A stretch of 64,000 bases of DNA from Cercis canadensis (Eukaryota; Streptophyta; Magnoliopsida; Fabales; Fabaceae). This document shows positions 1 through 11,924 of the stretch, piece after piece (the stretch's first letter is position 1; every line of letters starts with the position of its first letter). The position numbers were made by a program, and so were the translations under genes. The stretch spans positions 814,811-878,810 of the forward strand of contig QAOA01001229.1 in assembly GCA_003255065.1 (NCBI GenBank), written 5' to 3'. A model generated the notes under the pieces. It did not search any database and was not told the origin of the DNA. It saw only the letters and a program-made list of their open reading frames with translations.

Positions 1-197
1 AAGCTTATGGCATTTGACTTAGGCCCCCGCCCCAAAAAATAGAAAAAATGCAGTTTTTCTAGCCATTGAGAGACACTAAGTGAGATGGATGAATTGAATT
101 TATGGTTGTATATGATAATATTGACAATGAGGCTTATTGTAATTTAGCTTGAGCATTTTTTAGCTTTGACACTTACATCTACCTATTTTCATGGCAG

Positions 198-840
198 TGA
201 GATGTGCTAGTATGCAGTCATCAATAATATTCATGCCAAGAATTGATTTGTGGGCTGTGGAGACATGTCACCAAATTGCTGAAAATACTGATTCCTGCTC
301 AGCAAATCATCAGTTTCCTGAGATGGAAGAGTCTTGTTCCATACAGAGTGAAGTTGTCAAAAAGGAAAATGATTATAATCCAGAGAAAAGCAAATTAGGA
401 GAGATGGCCCAGGGCCAAGCTTGCAAAAGTGCTTCACCTGCCTGGATGTCATTTATTGAGCAGGTCGAGTCCATAGGTGTATCCACATCCTTGATGATTC
501 TGGTATGTACGTATGCTTATCTTTCCTGTAAATAAATAAATGCCCTCATATAATTGATCCGTGGACTTCTACACCATATTTTTCAAGTAAATGTTGATTT
601 ATGTCTTTGTTGACTTGGTTATTTCTCCGTATTATATGCATGTATGTATGTACACACACACAATGACTAATTCTTTAAATAATACTTAAGCTACTAATAT
701 AAAAGATCCAACTGTTTATACAATAACTTTACCAAACAAATATTTCCACGATCAAATCTTTTTATCAACCCATTTTAACTGGTTTTGGTTAAATAGGGAA
801 AGTTTTGATGATAAATTTTATTAAGCATCATGATATATAC

Positions 841-877
<37 letters not shown>

Positions 878-3042
878 TCTATTAAAATTTATATCTTTAT
901 ATTTTGTTTTTCATTTGCCAACAGGCTACTTCAGAAGTTCCATATCCAGAACTTCCAAGTAAAATAAGGGAGTTCTTTAGGAGTTATCAAGCAAGATACA
1001 GTCAATCCACTCCGTTGGAGCAGAAAGTTCCTCAATTCTCTCTACAGATTGATGGAAACTTCAATCATGATGTGATGATCAATCTATCTACAGCAGAGCT
1101 ATTGAGAAACATAGTCGAGCAGCTGGTTCAGCTGATTCATCAGAGATCTCATATGAGTGCACAAAAGGGTTACAGAATTTATGATTCAGTTGAAGGCTGT
1201 AAAGATAAGGTATGTCAGAGAGAAGATGATGAATCATCCAATGAGATTAAGGGTAGAATCCAACTTCCTCAATCCTTTACAGAAGTTCCACCACCACCTA
1301 ATAGTAGGTCACTGAAGGGAAAGTCAACCATGGCAATATCATCCTTTGGCTACCAAATTCTTCGATACCCTCATTTTGGCGAACTTTGTTGGGTCACATC
1401 AAAACTTAAAGAAGGTCCTTCTGCTGATGTAAATGGACCTTGGAAGGGCTGGCCTTTCAATTCTTGTATAATTCGTCCTAATAGTTCACTAGAGAATGTA
1501 GCTGTTTCTTGTAGCTCTGGCAACTGCAAAAGTAAAGAAAGATCTGGTATAGTGAGAGGCTTGATTGCTGTTGGTTTATCAGCATACAGAGGTGCTTATA
1601 CATCAGTTCGGGAAGTCTCGCTTGAGGTACGGAAGGTTCTTGAGATCCTAGTTACGCAAATCAACACAAAAGTTCAAGCTGGGAAAGATAGATATCAATA
1701 TCTTCGAGTTTTATCGCAAGTGGCTTATTTGGAAGATATGGTCAATAACTGGGCTTATTCATTGCGGAGGTATTATTGTTTTTCCTATTACTATGCTTGG
1801 TTGTTTAATTTCTATTTTCTCTTATGGTTTTAGTCTTCTGATAACTCGTTCCATATCAGTCTTGAGCAGGATTCCCTAGAGCCTGTGGCAAAGCCTACAC
1901 CAGCGTCTGTTGGCTCATTAAACAGTCATCACACATGTGAAGATAATCAAGTTGAAGATAAGGATTGCCAGTTAACTGTTCCCATGGAAGGTCATGAACC
2001 TGAAACGCTGGAGACAAATCCTAAGGGAATTGATGCTGAAACACCTGGATGTCTTACCTTGAACGACAGAAATGACTGTTTAATTTATCTTAATCATGAT
2101 GGTAGAGTTGCAATTTCAGAAGCATCTCCAAAAAACCATTCTTTTCCAGATAAGCATATTAACCACTCTGCTGCTGCAAACCAACTAGTTGATGCAGTCC
2201 TAAATGGGGAGAATAGGACATTATCTGGACAATCTGAATCAGCAATCACCAAAAAATATGTTGTGGTGGGTGAAGAATTTGGGTCTGGAAAGGACTTGAA
2301 TGGATTCACATACACTCAATCTGTTGCCCTTCCTGAAAATGAATGTTACAGTGCCTGTGAACCAGATAGTGTTGAGATTGGTGACTCTAAAGTCTCTGAT
2401 CATGTTGTTGGCTTATCCTCACCAGAGACTGGCGTTAAACTAAGTGATGGTAACTCTGGTATGAATGAGAATGCTATAGATATTAATGTCTCTCCAGGTA
2501 AAGGCAGTGATCCTGCTCGATCTGAGGTTATTTGTTTGTATCAATGTTGCCCTGAATGTCTCTACAGCCTCTATCATTTGACAAAGAAAATCCTTGTTCA
2601 CGAGTGGGGTTTGAATAGCAGTCATCGGACAGTTGAAGATGCCCATGATGTTGTTGAATCATTATCTGTTGATCTTATTGCAGCACTTAGAAAATTTTAT
2701 GTTGCTGAAGATTTCAGTGATTTATCTAATAAAACCTTGAGACATGAAAAGCATGGGACGTCACTTGAGCGATTGAACCTGAGATCGTGCAATCCCAGAA
2801 ATTCACACAGGGTTGATGTGCCAGCTGAATGTACTTCTCATTCCACAAGCCAACATGCAACTACAAGCGAAGATACAGCCCTCAATGAACCGCTGAAGTT
2901 CGATTTGAAATTTGTTTTCAGAGATGGTGTACTGGTTCACATGGATCCTGACAAGGATGTCTCTCTTCACTGTAAATTTGAGACTTTATGCCTCTGTTCC
3001 CTTAGAGAGATGATAGTAATGACGAAGCGCCCTTTTGATTGA
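198..3042 (+). CDS. AAA-type ATPase family protein (At3g15120-like), C-terminal part only
   Basis: This is the 3' portion of a large plant AAA-ATPase gene; the ATPase domains would lie upstream of the window. Exons by phase: about 198-502 (acceptor uncertain, 198 or 217), 925-1769, 1860-3042. The joins give ...TSLMIL|ATSEVPYPEL... and ...WAYSLR|S|LEQDS..., restoring one continuous frame to TGA at 3040-3042. The first exon reads SIIFMPRIDLWAVE and SPAWMSFIEQVES, which looks like the segment after an AAA module in the ATAD2/Tat-binding-like plant family. A later block (WKGWPFNSCIIRP, then VRKVLEILVTQINTKVQAGK and LSQVAYLEDMVNNW) is what I recall as the conserved C-terminal region of Arabidopsis At3g15120. 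The last exon is polar and low in recognisable domains, ending LCSLREMIVMTKRPFD. A nuclear, chromatin-related role is inferred from the family only. An intron inside the last exon cannot be excluded. Confidence 0.8.
838..876. repeat. (CATA)n/(TA)n microsatellite in an intron
   Basis: A compound ATAC then AT simple repeat lies in the intron 503-924 of the AAA-ATPase gene, about 50 bases before the acceptor. Likely polymorphic; no function is implied. Confidence 0.9.
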
Positions 3043-3967
3043 GCTATTGTTTCCTAGCTTGGATTGCTTCTCAATTTTTTGGTGCTGATGCGGCTGTTAT
3101 ATATCAATTTTTCTGTGAGATAAAAATATAATTTTGGTTTACTAGGAAATTTATGCAGTTTCGAGTTCTTCCATCAGCCAAAATCAAAGAGCCTTTAACC
3201 TCATGTCAACTAACTATTCTACCATGTAAGTATCAGTTAAGAGGTTTTTTTTTTAAAATTATTTTTAATGTAATTATTAACATTGAATATTAAGAATGAA
3301 AATTTACGTGATCATATATATATACGGCTTGCCTGAAATTCCTCTTTGAATTACTAACCCATTTTTTTAGTAATGTTCATTGTCAGAAGTTATAAATATT
3401 TAAATTGGCCTGTCCAAACATTTTTTTTTTCCAAATTAGTAAGTCATAACTGTCTATATCACTCTTTTAGGCACTCTATTTGATGTTCTCTCTCTCTCTT
3501 CCTCCCTCGTGTTTATTCATGAGATTGGGAGAAAAAACTATCGTAATTATACTGCAACTCTATTTGAATCTTTATATTTTCAATTTGGTATAATCAAACC
3601 TTTATCTTCAGTCTCAATTATAAGAAGTAATTATTCTATATTATTCAGTAGGAATTATCTAATAGAATTTATATACTTATGTGTTAATAATAATAATCAA
3701 AAAGTTCTTTACTTTCTTGAGTTCGAATTGTATCATTGGTCAATGTAGATTTATTCACTGTATAATATTCTTACTTGATGCTCATAGATTTGTCTTTTTC
3801 GGGAACAACTATTCAAGTAAAATCGAAACAAATCTGAGTTCATTTGTCATGTCCTTTCTAGCCCTTTACCAAATGAAAGGTAGATGTGGCAGTAGCATTG
3901 TAACATTATGAAGAAGATTACATTCTCAGTAACTACATTCTGCCTCCATCTATGCTAGCTGCTTCTG
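3043..3967. other. Intergenic space between convergent genes
   Basis: This holds the probable 3' UTRs of the AAA-ATPase gene (from the left) and the glycosyltransferase (from the right). The rest is AT-rich with T-runs near 3245 and 3421 and a CT run near 3489-3500. The small reading frames here lack conserved content. I see no gene. Confidence 0.6.
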
Positions 3968-5344
3968 TTACTTTAGTTCTTGAAGATTTTGGATAAACCT
4001 ATCAATATAACCATTCATTAACCCTGGAGTTGCCAAAATCTCCTTCCACTTGGTATGATTCTTCTTCAATGTGTCACCTACTTGACTACCTTTATCCATC
4101 ACTACCTTAATGGCTTTGCTCAAGTTCTCTCTTGAAACCCAACTATTTTCTTCCCTCTGAACCTCAACTGCAACTTTGAGTTCCTCAACCAAGAGCCTAG
4201 TGTTCAAGATTTGGTCACCAAGGTGAGGGACTAGCACTATCTGGGTGTCACTCATCAAAGACTCCCACATGGACCCAAACCCACAATGATTCACAAAGCA
4301 CCCCACTGATGGGTGATTCAAGATCAATGGCTGCTGAACCCAACCCCTACAAACCACCCCTCTTCCCTTAACCCTTTCTTCAAACCCCTCAGGCAAAGCC
4401 TCTTCAACACTTGCACACCCATTTGGTGGTTTCAAAGAAACCAAAAATGGCAAACCTGTAAGCTCAAAACCCAGCAATATCTCTTGGAATTGAGCTTTTT
4501 CTAAGTTGAGTTGGGACCCAAATGCACAAAACACAACAGACCCAGATTCAAACCCATTGAGCCACTTACCCCACCGTTCTTCTAATTCTCCTTTAGCCTC
4601 CTCAGGTAACACTGGTCCACTCAAAAACACTGGTTTTTTATACTGCTCTGCCATGTAGTCACAAAAGTTTCCTTCAAGTTCTTTGCATGTTCTAATAGCT
4701 ATGACATCGCTTTCTCTCAAGGCCATTGTGATGCGCTCATAAAACGTTATGTCTTTCCCAAATGGTGCTGAAAGAAACAACAATGATCGAGTTTCATGGC
4801 CATGAAGCACTACTTTTGAAGAAGGGTACCCGGGTGGTGGCTGGTTCAGCTCCTTCTCTGTAATAGGCTTGTCTTTAGGGACAAACCTTGCGGGGACAAC
4901 CCCTATTGCCAAGCTCGCTGCAGAAACCACATTATAGCAAATGGATTTGATCCCAATTTTTTTGGCTATTTCTGGTAGCCAATGTGCATTATCATAGAAC
5001 ACAAAGTCAGGCTTTGCTGCATTCAATGCTACCTCTACTTGGTCACGGGTGAGGTCCATGGCCACAGCCAGCAAAGAGTTCAAGGAAAGGGGTATTTCAG
5101 AGGCGGTCTCTGTGCCTAGAGGGAGGCCATCTACGTGAGGAATGGTGAGAATGTGAAAACTAATGAGATGAGGGTTATGGTTCAAGTGCTGCAATTGGAG
5201 TTGAGCTTTCTTGGGTAGCAAGAATGTGATTTTATGGCCTCTTTTGGCTAACTCATTAGAAAATTGGAGGAAAGGGGTCATATGGCCTGTGGCAAACCAT
5301 GGAAGCATAGCTATATGAAACTCGCAAGTGTCTGATTCAGCCAT
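3968..5344 (-). CDS. UDP-glycosyltransferase, UGT79B-like (flavonoid/anthocyanin sugar-chain extending type)
   Basis: Single-exon GT1 glycosyltransferase of 458 residues, the usual length. It transfers a sugar from a UDP-sugar to a small acceptor in the cytosol. Visible features are the N-terminal catalytic His21 in ATGHMTPF, the partner Asp118 in FYDNAHW, and a complete 44-residue PSPG donor-binding box at residues 335-378 that starts WVQQPL, contains NHCGFGSMWE and ends LGDQ. The final Gln is common in glucosyl enzymes, but UGT79 members also use UDP-xylose or UDP-rhamnose, so the donor is undetermined. The box has SDTQIVLVP where most plant UGTs have a GVP core, which I associate with the UGT79/91 group (sugar added to a sugar already on an anthocyanidin or flavonol). 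The ATG at 5344 is supported by a TATA box about 40 bases upstream. The gene lies between genes that keep Arabidopsis order, so it may be a local insertion. The family call is strong; the substrate is unknown. Confidence 0.93.
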   Translation of the reverse strand: MAESDTCEFHIAMLPWFATGHMTPFLQFSNELAKRGHKITFLLPKKAQLQLQHLNHNPHLISFHILTIPHVDGLPLGTETASEIPLSLNSLLAVAMDLTRDQVEVALNAAKPDFVFYDNAHWLPEIAKKIGIKSICYNVVSAASLAIGVVPARFVPKDKPITEKELNQPPPGYPSSKVVLHGHETRSLLFLSAPFGKDITFYERITMALRESDVIAIRTCKELEGNFCDYMAEQYKKPVFLSGPVLPEEAKGELEERWGKWLNGFESGSVVFCAFGSQLNLEKAQFQEILLGFELTGLPFLVSLKPPNGCASVEEALPEGFEERVKGRGVVCRGWVQQPLILNHPSVGCFVNHCGFGSMWESLMSDTQIVLVPHLGDQILNTRLLVEELKVAVEVQREENSWVSRENLSKAIKVVMDKGSQVGDTLKKNHTKWKEILATPGLMNGYIDRFIQNLQELK

Positions 5345-5384
5345 TTCTTAATTTGTGGCTTCAGAATTGCCTTGTTGCTCTCAT

Positions 5385-5394
5385 CTTATATAAA
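5385..5394 (-). promoter_or_regulatory. TATA box of the glycosyltransferase gene
   Basis: On the minus strand the sequence reads TTTATATAAG, 41-50 bases before the ATG at 5344. With a normal TATA-to-start spacing of about 30 bases, the 5' leader would be only 10-20 nt. Confidence 0.7.
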
Positions 5395-7545
5395 CATGTT
5401 TTTAGGTGGTAGTTAGTGTTTTGGTTGGTAGAACGCAAAATGTTGGGAATGATTTTAGGAGATTTACTTGGTAATTCTTTGACAATTTGTTAAAGTCTCA
5501 CACCTCACACCTACTTCAACCTCATTACAAATTATGTTTATTATATATTCCTTGAAAGTTTTCAAAGAGACACTCAAGTATTTGAATTTTTGGTATTTTA
5601 TGGAAGAGACATCAAGTTCAAGTCTTATTGGATGCGAGTGTAGTAAAATTTTAAAAGGAAATAAACTATTTTTGTTGTGTAATAAAATTATATATTTCAC
5701 GACCATGTTTTAACATTTATGAACTGGTAAAAAGTGAGGTTGCTTTCTATCATTAATAATTGATTTAAAGTGTGATTCATGACAATCGCCACACATTATT
5801 GGAAAATAGGGTTTGATCCATGTGCTAGCTTCTCATCTATTGACTATTGTGGACCATTTTTTGGCAACTGATCACCATTAATATACCGTATATTATTGAA
5901 ATTTTCTTTCCTTGCGTATTACGTATATACACGAACTCATGGAAAGTAATACCTTGTACGAAGTGGTTAGCTAGTTTACCTTTTAGGTAAAAGATTTATG
6001 GATATTGATTAGTTTCCATTTATGATGCAGATTGTTGAGTGGCCCTTTGCCATGATCATGTTCCACTTACGCCACTCGGAAAATTTGCATTATTAGCTTA
6101 AGATTTTGATGAGAACTTACAAAACTTAAGCTAATTGGTCTAACTAAACTTAAATACTATCATGAGTTTGCTGTGACATTAATATGAATATTCTAAAGAT
6201 GTTGACATATATATACAGCAGCATAAGTATTATCACTAAATAACTCATCCTCGATTGATACTAAAATTATTTTTAGAGTTTGTAAATTGTGTTTATATAT
6301 ATATATATATGTGTGTGTGTAAGGTGTCGTTATTTTTACATTCTATTTTGTTAATGTCAAGTATTATTTAATGTTTAAATATAATATAGATTAAATTACT
6401 CTTAATTAATATAATAAATTTTAACTTTCATTAAAAACTTTCTAATAGAATTTTTTTTTATCAATTATCTAATAGAAATTACATTAACTACATCTACACT
6501 CAACATATTCAAACTTTTTTTAAAGTTTAAATTTTCTACATATTACACCTAAATATACAAAAATCATTTCAATATACGATTTTTAACAAAGTACATTTCA
6601 TTATGCCCATGGAAATCTATGCAATTTGCACTAAAATACATTTACCAACGAAATACTTTAGCATTTCACCTCGTTCTTGACTCACTTTAGGAGTTGTGAG
6701 TGGAACTGCCACCAAACACATGAGAGCAAATAACACTACTCTAAAATTCTTTAACCCAAAAAAAAAAATTACTGTTGTATCTCATTCTTCCTTGGTAGTG
6801 GCACCAAATCTGCAAATGTGGCTTGAGATCACTTGTATATTTTCTAAAGAACGAAAGATTATAATCTGTCAAACTTTAAAGAAGCATGAAATATGTCCTC
6901 TCTTTCTTTCACACAAAGTTGTGTTGGCAAAAACATCATGATAACTCCCCTACATTCGTAACTTGATGTTGCTGAAGGTATGGCATTAGAATAATGCTAA
7001 AACATGCTGGCCAAATTTCAAAACTTGGGTTGGTACCCAAAATCCAGCCTGAAGAATGAAGGACTATGGCAATTGCACACAGAACACAAAGGCAAGACAT
7101 ATTTGCTTCAAACATTGCATTACCCTTAGCTGTCACATTGCAGCTAGAGAGAGACAAAAACTCCGAAGACCTTTATGTTTTAGCTGAATAAAAAAAGGCC
7201 CATCACATGGGAGTTTGCTGTCATGACAGTGTCAGCACCGAAGAAAACGCCCCTACCCATTCTTTTAGTTGCTAAGCTTAAATGACACACACCCCACTTG
7301 TCCCTCTCTTGTCATTCATCTCTCAGAGAACTACATCAAACACCTTCAACAAGTCCCATTACTACGCTAAAAAACACTGTTTTGAACTGGAAGAAGGCCA
7401 AAAAATCTGAAAAAGCACATGCTGTCATATCTCACATGGCTTATCTAGAAAGCCCAGATGCTGAATCATTTTTCAATAAAAATTTCCGCCGATATTCTGA
7501 TAACAGCTTTCAATGAAGCCAACAGAATAATAAGATATGCCAAAG
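5395..7545. other. Intergenic space of about 2.1 kb, no gene seen
   Basis: AT-rich sequence between divergently transcribed genes (glycosyltransferase to the left, DUF1685 gene to the right), so it must hold both promoters. A (TA)n(TG)n microsatellite lies at about 6294-6320. A 72-codon ATG frame at 7298-7516 lies upstream of the likely TATA box of the next gene and has no recognised family, so I do not call it a gene. Confidence 0.6.
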
Positions 7546-7550
7546 ACCTC

Positions 7551-7559
7551 TTATAAATT
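7551..7559 (+). promoter_or_regulatory. TATA box of the DUF1685 gene
   Basis: TTATAAATT lies 35-43 bases before the ATG at 7594, a good TATA position for a very short leader. It also places the upstream small frame (7298-7516) outside the transcript. Confidence 0.5.
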
Positions 7560-7593
7560 TAGCACCTAAGAAGGGGAACAAAGTTGGGAAGCC

Positions 7594-9075
7594 ATGGAGC
7601 TACGTGATGATCTTTCTGAATTCTCTTTCTGCAGAGATGAAAAGGTGGAAGCCATGGATCTTTTGGAGGAGTGCTGGTTCTTTGAGAACTTGTTTAATAT
7701 AAAGCCAAGGATGACAAGGTGCTATTCTGATCCATGCCCTTCCATAGAGCTCGCTAGCCAAGATGTGGTGGTGCAGGATTCTAATGGAACCAACTATTCA
7801 GCAAGTAAACCATCTTGTAATATGATCCAGAGGGCACCATCTATGCCACCTTGTAGAGTGAAAGATGAAGAAGATGGTAAGAAAGGAAGCAACTTTACTA
7901 GAAACACCTTAATGCGCCAACCATCAGATCCTGTTGTGCTTCTTCAAGCAGCTAGAGCTATAGAATCACATTGTGCAGAGATGAAAGAGCATCAGAATCA
8001 GAAAAGTGAATGTCATAGTAGCAGGAGGAGCAAATTGCTTAGAATTCCATCTTTGCCTCCTTCTATAGGGAGAGAAGAAAAGTTCCAAGGAGCTGATAAC
8101 AGAACTGGCAGATTCCCATCAACACCTACCCATATTGACATCTTGCCACCAAGGCAAACCTCAAAGGTAATCAACTTTTATATCCAGATAGATACAATCA
8201 ATCTTCATGCTCCTTTCAAAGCCAAAATTTTCTATCACATCTAACAACTTGTGATTATAATGGGGCCAGCACCCAGAATCAGCGCCAAAAATAGAATAAC
8301 GTTATGATTTTTGCCACAATATTTTCACAAACTATAGTGTGTGGCAGAATCTGAATTAATTGGTTTCAGTCAAATTTATTTGTGTGTCAAATTTAGATTT
8401 TATCTCATCACAGTTTGTGTATAATTATGTATACGCAAGTTGTGATTTTATCTTTTCTCAAATAGTATTGTCAAAACACGTGGGTATGTGTCAATTTTTT
8501 ATTTTCCTCTCTGCTGAATGTAAAATTCTACATACCAACGGACAATTTTTCTTAATATTTTAAACATACTTGTGAATTCAGACTGAAGGGGAATTTGTGA
8601 AGTTAAATCTTCTATATATGATGCTCACTATATTTTTGTTTATGGACAGAGTTGCAGCATTCCAAGAAGCAGAGCAGCTAGAAATACAGAAGTAGAAAGC
8701 ATGAATACAGAAGGCATTAGAGAGGTGAGACGGCGTTTCCTAAGTCAGAAAACAATGAGGAAGAGCTTAAGTGATCTTGAATATGAAGAAGTGCAGGGGT
8801 TCAAGGACTTGGGTTTTTCATTTGAGAAAGAAACTATAAGCCCAAGTGTGGCCAACATACTTCCTGGTTTGCAAGAGAAGAAGAGGGAAGAGACAGAGGA
8901 AGATAAGGCAATAAGGAGACCTTATCTATCAGAGGCATGGCTAGTGCAAAGTTGTGCTCCTTCTCCTCCACCAATTCCAAATTGGCCTTCAAACAAGTCG
9001 TCTGCAAAGGACATGAAGGCACAAATCAAGTTTTGGGCTAGAGCTGTGGCATCTAACGTACGCCAAGAATGCTGA
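7594..9075 (+). CDS. DUF1685 family protein
   Basis: Two exons, 7594-8166 and 8650-9075, joined in phase 0 (...PPRQTSK|SCSIPRSR...), give 332 residues. The family has no established biochemical function. The C-terminal 105 residues carry the DUF1685 pattern: RKSLSDLEYEEVQGFKDLGF at about 228-247, then an ILPGLQ motif, an acidic stretch, a proline-rich SPPPIPNWP segment and the closing FWARAVASNVRQEC. The N-terminal exon is polar, with short repeated cores such as RAPSMPP and RIPSLPP and an RCYSDPCPS motif. It has no membrane segment or clear signal peptide. The start is the first ATG after a TATA box, and the second ATG (7654) is in the same frame. In Arabidopsis the collinear position, from memory, is At3g15115. 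Confidence 0.85.
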
Positions 9076-9716
9076 ATTCACCATTCATTATATATCATTA
9101 TCTAACATTGATTATTCAACACAAAGAAAACCAATACGTAATAACACTCTGCTAATCAATTCTCTTGCTTTTGTTCTTAAGCTCCTGGGGGTTGTGTTTT
9201 CTTGGTGCATTTATGGGACTGAATAACTACAAGTCAAAGAGTGTGATTTTGGTCCCAAAAATGCAATCAAGCAAAGTGAAAATTCTAGGATTTATATTGC
9301 AATAAATCCTTCATGATTTAGAACTTGATTATTCCAAACATATCTTATTTTTTTGGGCAAAAGATTTAAGATTTTTCTTTAAAAGTTGAAACCATAATAG
9401 CATGTATGAATGGGTGATACCAATAAAAAAAATTTAGATAAATAATCTAAAATTAGGTGCCTCTCAAAGATAAATTTGTGAGATCCAACTCAATAGGGGC
9501 AAAGCTAAAAGTGTTAAATTATGACTTTAGTGATCAAATGGTGGAGGAAAGGAAGTAAATTAGTGGAAAATTCAGCACAAATGTGAGCCTATGAGGTGAT
9601 AAAATATGCTCAATTTTGAGTTTTCTTAAAAAGAATTCTTAAAAAATAAAAAAGGAAAAATAAATAAAAGGAAAAATAAAGAAAAGGAAAAAAAAATCTA
9701 AAATGTGCAATGGAGC
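9076..9716. other. 3' flank of the DUF1685 gene, no gene seen
   Basis: Probable 3' UTR followed by AT-rich spacer. An A-rich purine stretch at about 9630-9695, built of GGAAAAATAAA-like units, lies just left of the Mutator-like element. Confidence 0.5.
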
Positions 9717-9725
9717 TCAGCATTT
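9717..9725. repeat. Left target-site duplication of the Mutator-like element
   Basis: TCAGCATTT directly precedes the left terminus. It pairs with CCAGCATTT at 12655-12663; 8 of 9 bases agree. Confidence 0.7.
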
Positions 9726-9994
9726 TGGCAAATTAACCAAATTAATGCTTTTTAAACTCTATACCGCATAATGCGTTTTTATCATAAAACGTTGAAATAA
9801 GAGTCAAAAACGCAGAAATGGTACTGCGTTTTCTTATATAAAACGCAAAAATTCATTAAACGTTTAATATAAGAAAATGTTGTTTCATTTTTAGGTACAT
9901 GGACAATGGCATTGGAAATGGTGAAAACGCATATTTGAATATGCGTTTTCCACATTGCCCGTTGGTCAGCCCTTTACGCTTCTCCTTCACCCCC

Positions 9995-10345
9995 TCCCAA
10001 ACCCTAACCTAAACCCTAAACCTCACATCCTAAACCCCAAATCTTAAATCGTAAGCCTAAACTCAAATTTGAAATCTCAAACTCTTAATCCTATACCCTT
10101 TACCCAAACCCCTAAACCCCAAACTCAAAAATAAAACTCTAAATCTTAAATTCGAAACCCTAACTCAAAACCCCTAAACCTCAAACTCTAAACTTCAAAC
10201 TCCAAACTGCTACCGTAATCACTAAACTCTAAACCTCAAACTTAAAAATAAAACTATAACTCCTAAATTTCAAACCCCAAATCTCAAACTCATAACCCAA
10301 ATTCCTAATCCCTAAACCCTAAATCCTAAAGTCAAAATAAAACTC
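9995..10345. repeat. Degenerate telomere-like (CCCTAAA) array in the left arm
   Basis: About 350 bases of tandem variants of CCCTAAACC, CTAAATC, CTCAAAC and similar 6-9-base units. A mirror-image array lies in the right arm. Because both belong to the arms of a transposon, this is not evidence of an ancient telomere. Confidence 0.8.
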
Positions 10346-10639
10346 CAACCCTTAATCACAAGAAAGGTACTTTATTTCTTCTGAAACTGATCTCTTCCCG
10401 TTCTGGAAAACGGCGATTATGTTGTTGGGCGTTAAGCTCTATATTGATTATCTTTAATTTTTTAATAATATATTATACTAGCAATCTATTTGGCTTGGCT
10501 CTTACTTTTTGTTTGTGCCTTTTGCATATTCAAATATGTGTTTCCTTCAAGAAATGGAGGTGAAACAAGAGAACATGTATTAAATGTCAAAATTACAATT
10601 ATATACAACAATCAACAAAATTGTCCTAAAAAAAAAGGT

Positions 10640-11806
10640 TGATCTGGATTCATATTCTGCTGCTCTGGAATTGTAATGTCTTTCATGTCCGGATTAACGA
10701 AATCTGAAAATTGCAACCTATGACCATCCTGCTCCATCAAATATGAACTCGCAAGAGGCATCGAAGTCTCTTATGGTGGGGCAGGTACATAGCAATCTAC
10801 AGCATGTCCAATGGCGGTGCCAACTGTGAGGCCCAAATCCAGCTGCACAGCCTCAGCCGATAGGGGTGCACCAACATTAGTGCCGAATACGGTAACTGGG
10901 GCAGAACCGAGTCCTTTAATGTAACCTGGGCCCATCATGTTCACAATAAACTAGGGCTGCCCGAACCATGACTGCAGGTTCAAAATTGGCGAAGAAATGG
11001 AACCATCAGTCCGTCTTCTCGAACCACGCGATGTCCTCGAATGCCGACTGGACGACCCTGACCCTGATGACGATGCCTCAATCGAAGAGTTAACAATCGA
11101 AACATCCAGAACAACATGCCGCGGTGCCTACCACTCTCCCTATTGGGCCGACGCCTGCAAGTGCTGCTGCAATATCTGTGACATCGAAGCCTGCAGCTGG
11201 GTTTGGAATGTAGCAAATTGCTGCTAGGCTAACTCCTACAAGTATTGTTGTAATCCAACCCACTGCTCATGGGTCAACGGTACACGTGGAGGTAGGCCTT
11301 AGAATGTAGAAGGCGGCTGATACCCTAGACCTTGATGCTGGAATGAGGGCTATTGCAGTGGAGGCTGATGTGGAGGAGACTGCTGCGGTGAAGACTGCTG
11401 GGGTGGAGACTGCTGAGGTAGAGATTTATTACCCTGTAAATAACATACAATTTCAAGTTAAATAAAATGTACAATATTTTACACTGGCTTAAATGGAACA
11501 CAACTGACATTTTTCTTACCTCATCACCCCATGTTGCGGTAGAACTGATCCACCTCCAAGTTATTCGAAGGTACCACGGTATATAATTAGGTGAAGTGCC
11601 CAGGCTTGAATCCGGAATAACTAAGTAATCTCGTCGCCGATCCTATAGCTGATAGAATGCATAATGGATTACCTTCCAATCCTTATCTTGCTTCTCCCAG
11701 ATAGTACATGTCTCCAACTCATGGTCGTATTGCGGAGGATTCGCCGGAATATGTTGCACACCCCCAACTAACGAACCACTCGGTCAAATGTGTACAGCAC
11801 CTTTTG
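10640..11806 (-). pseudogene. Remnant of a plant-mobile-domain (PMD) ORF inside the MULE
   Basis: Reading the minus strand from about 11806 gives VLYTFDRVVR, an in-frame TAG, then, after a +1 or -1 shift, VQHIPANPPQYDHEL, an internal TAG, RRRDYLVIPDSSLGTSP and YIPWYLRITWRWIS. This resembles the C-terminal end of plant-mobile-domain proteins, which are often carried by MULEs. A Ser/Gln/Pro-rich tail with further stops follows down to about 10640. Several stops and at least one frameshift show it is dead. The assignment is from remembered motif patterns and needs a profile search. Confidence 0.5.
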
Positions 11807-11924
11807 ATTCTCTACTATTTAATATTTATAAACGTCACCATGTTTCAATCAATAAAAAGTTTTTTTTTTTTAAATCATAATCGGTTTTAATATGATGTAG
11901 AAAATGCATAATCATTTATGGGTT

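Noticed and set aside
7298-7516. A 72-codon small gene upstream of the DUF1685 gene
   Set aside because: It lacks recognisable content and lies upstream of the TATA box of the gene; chance frame.
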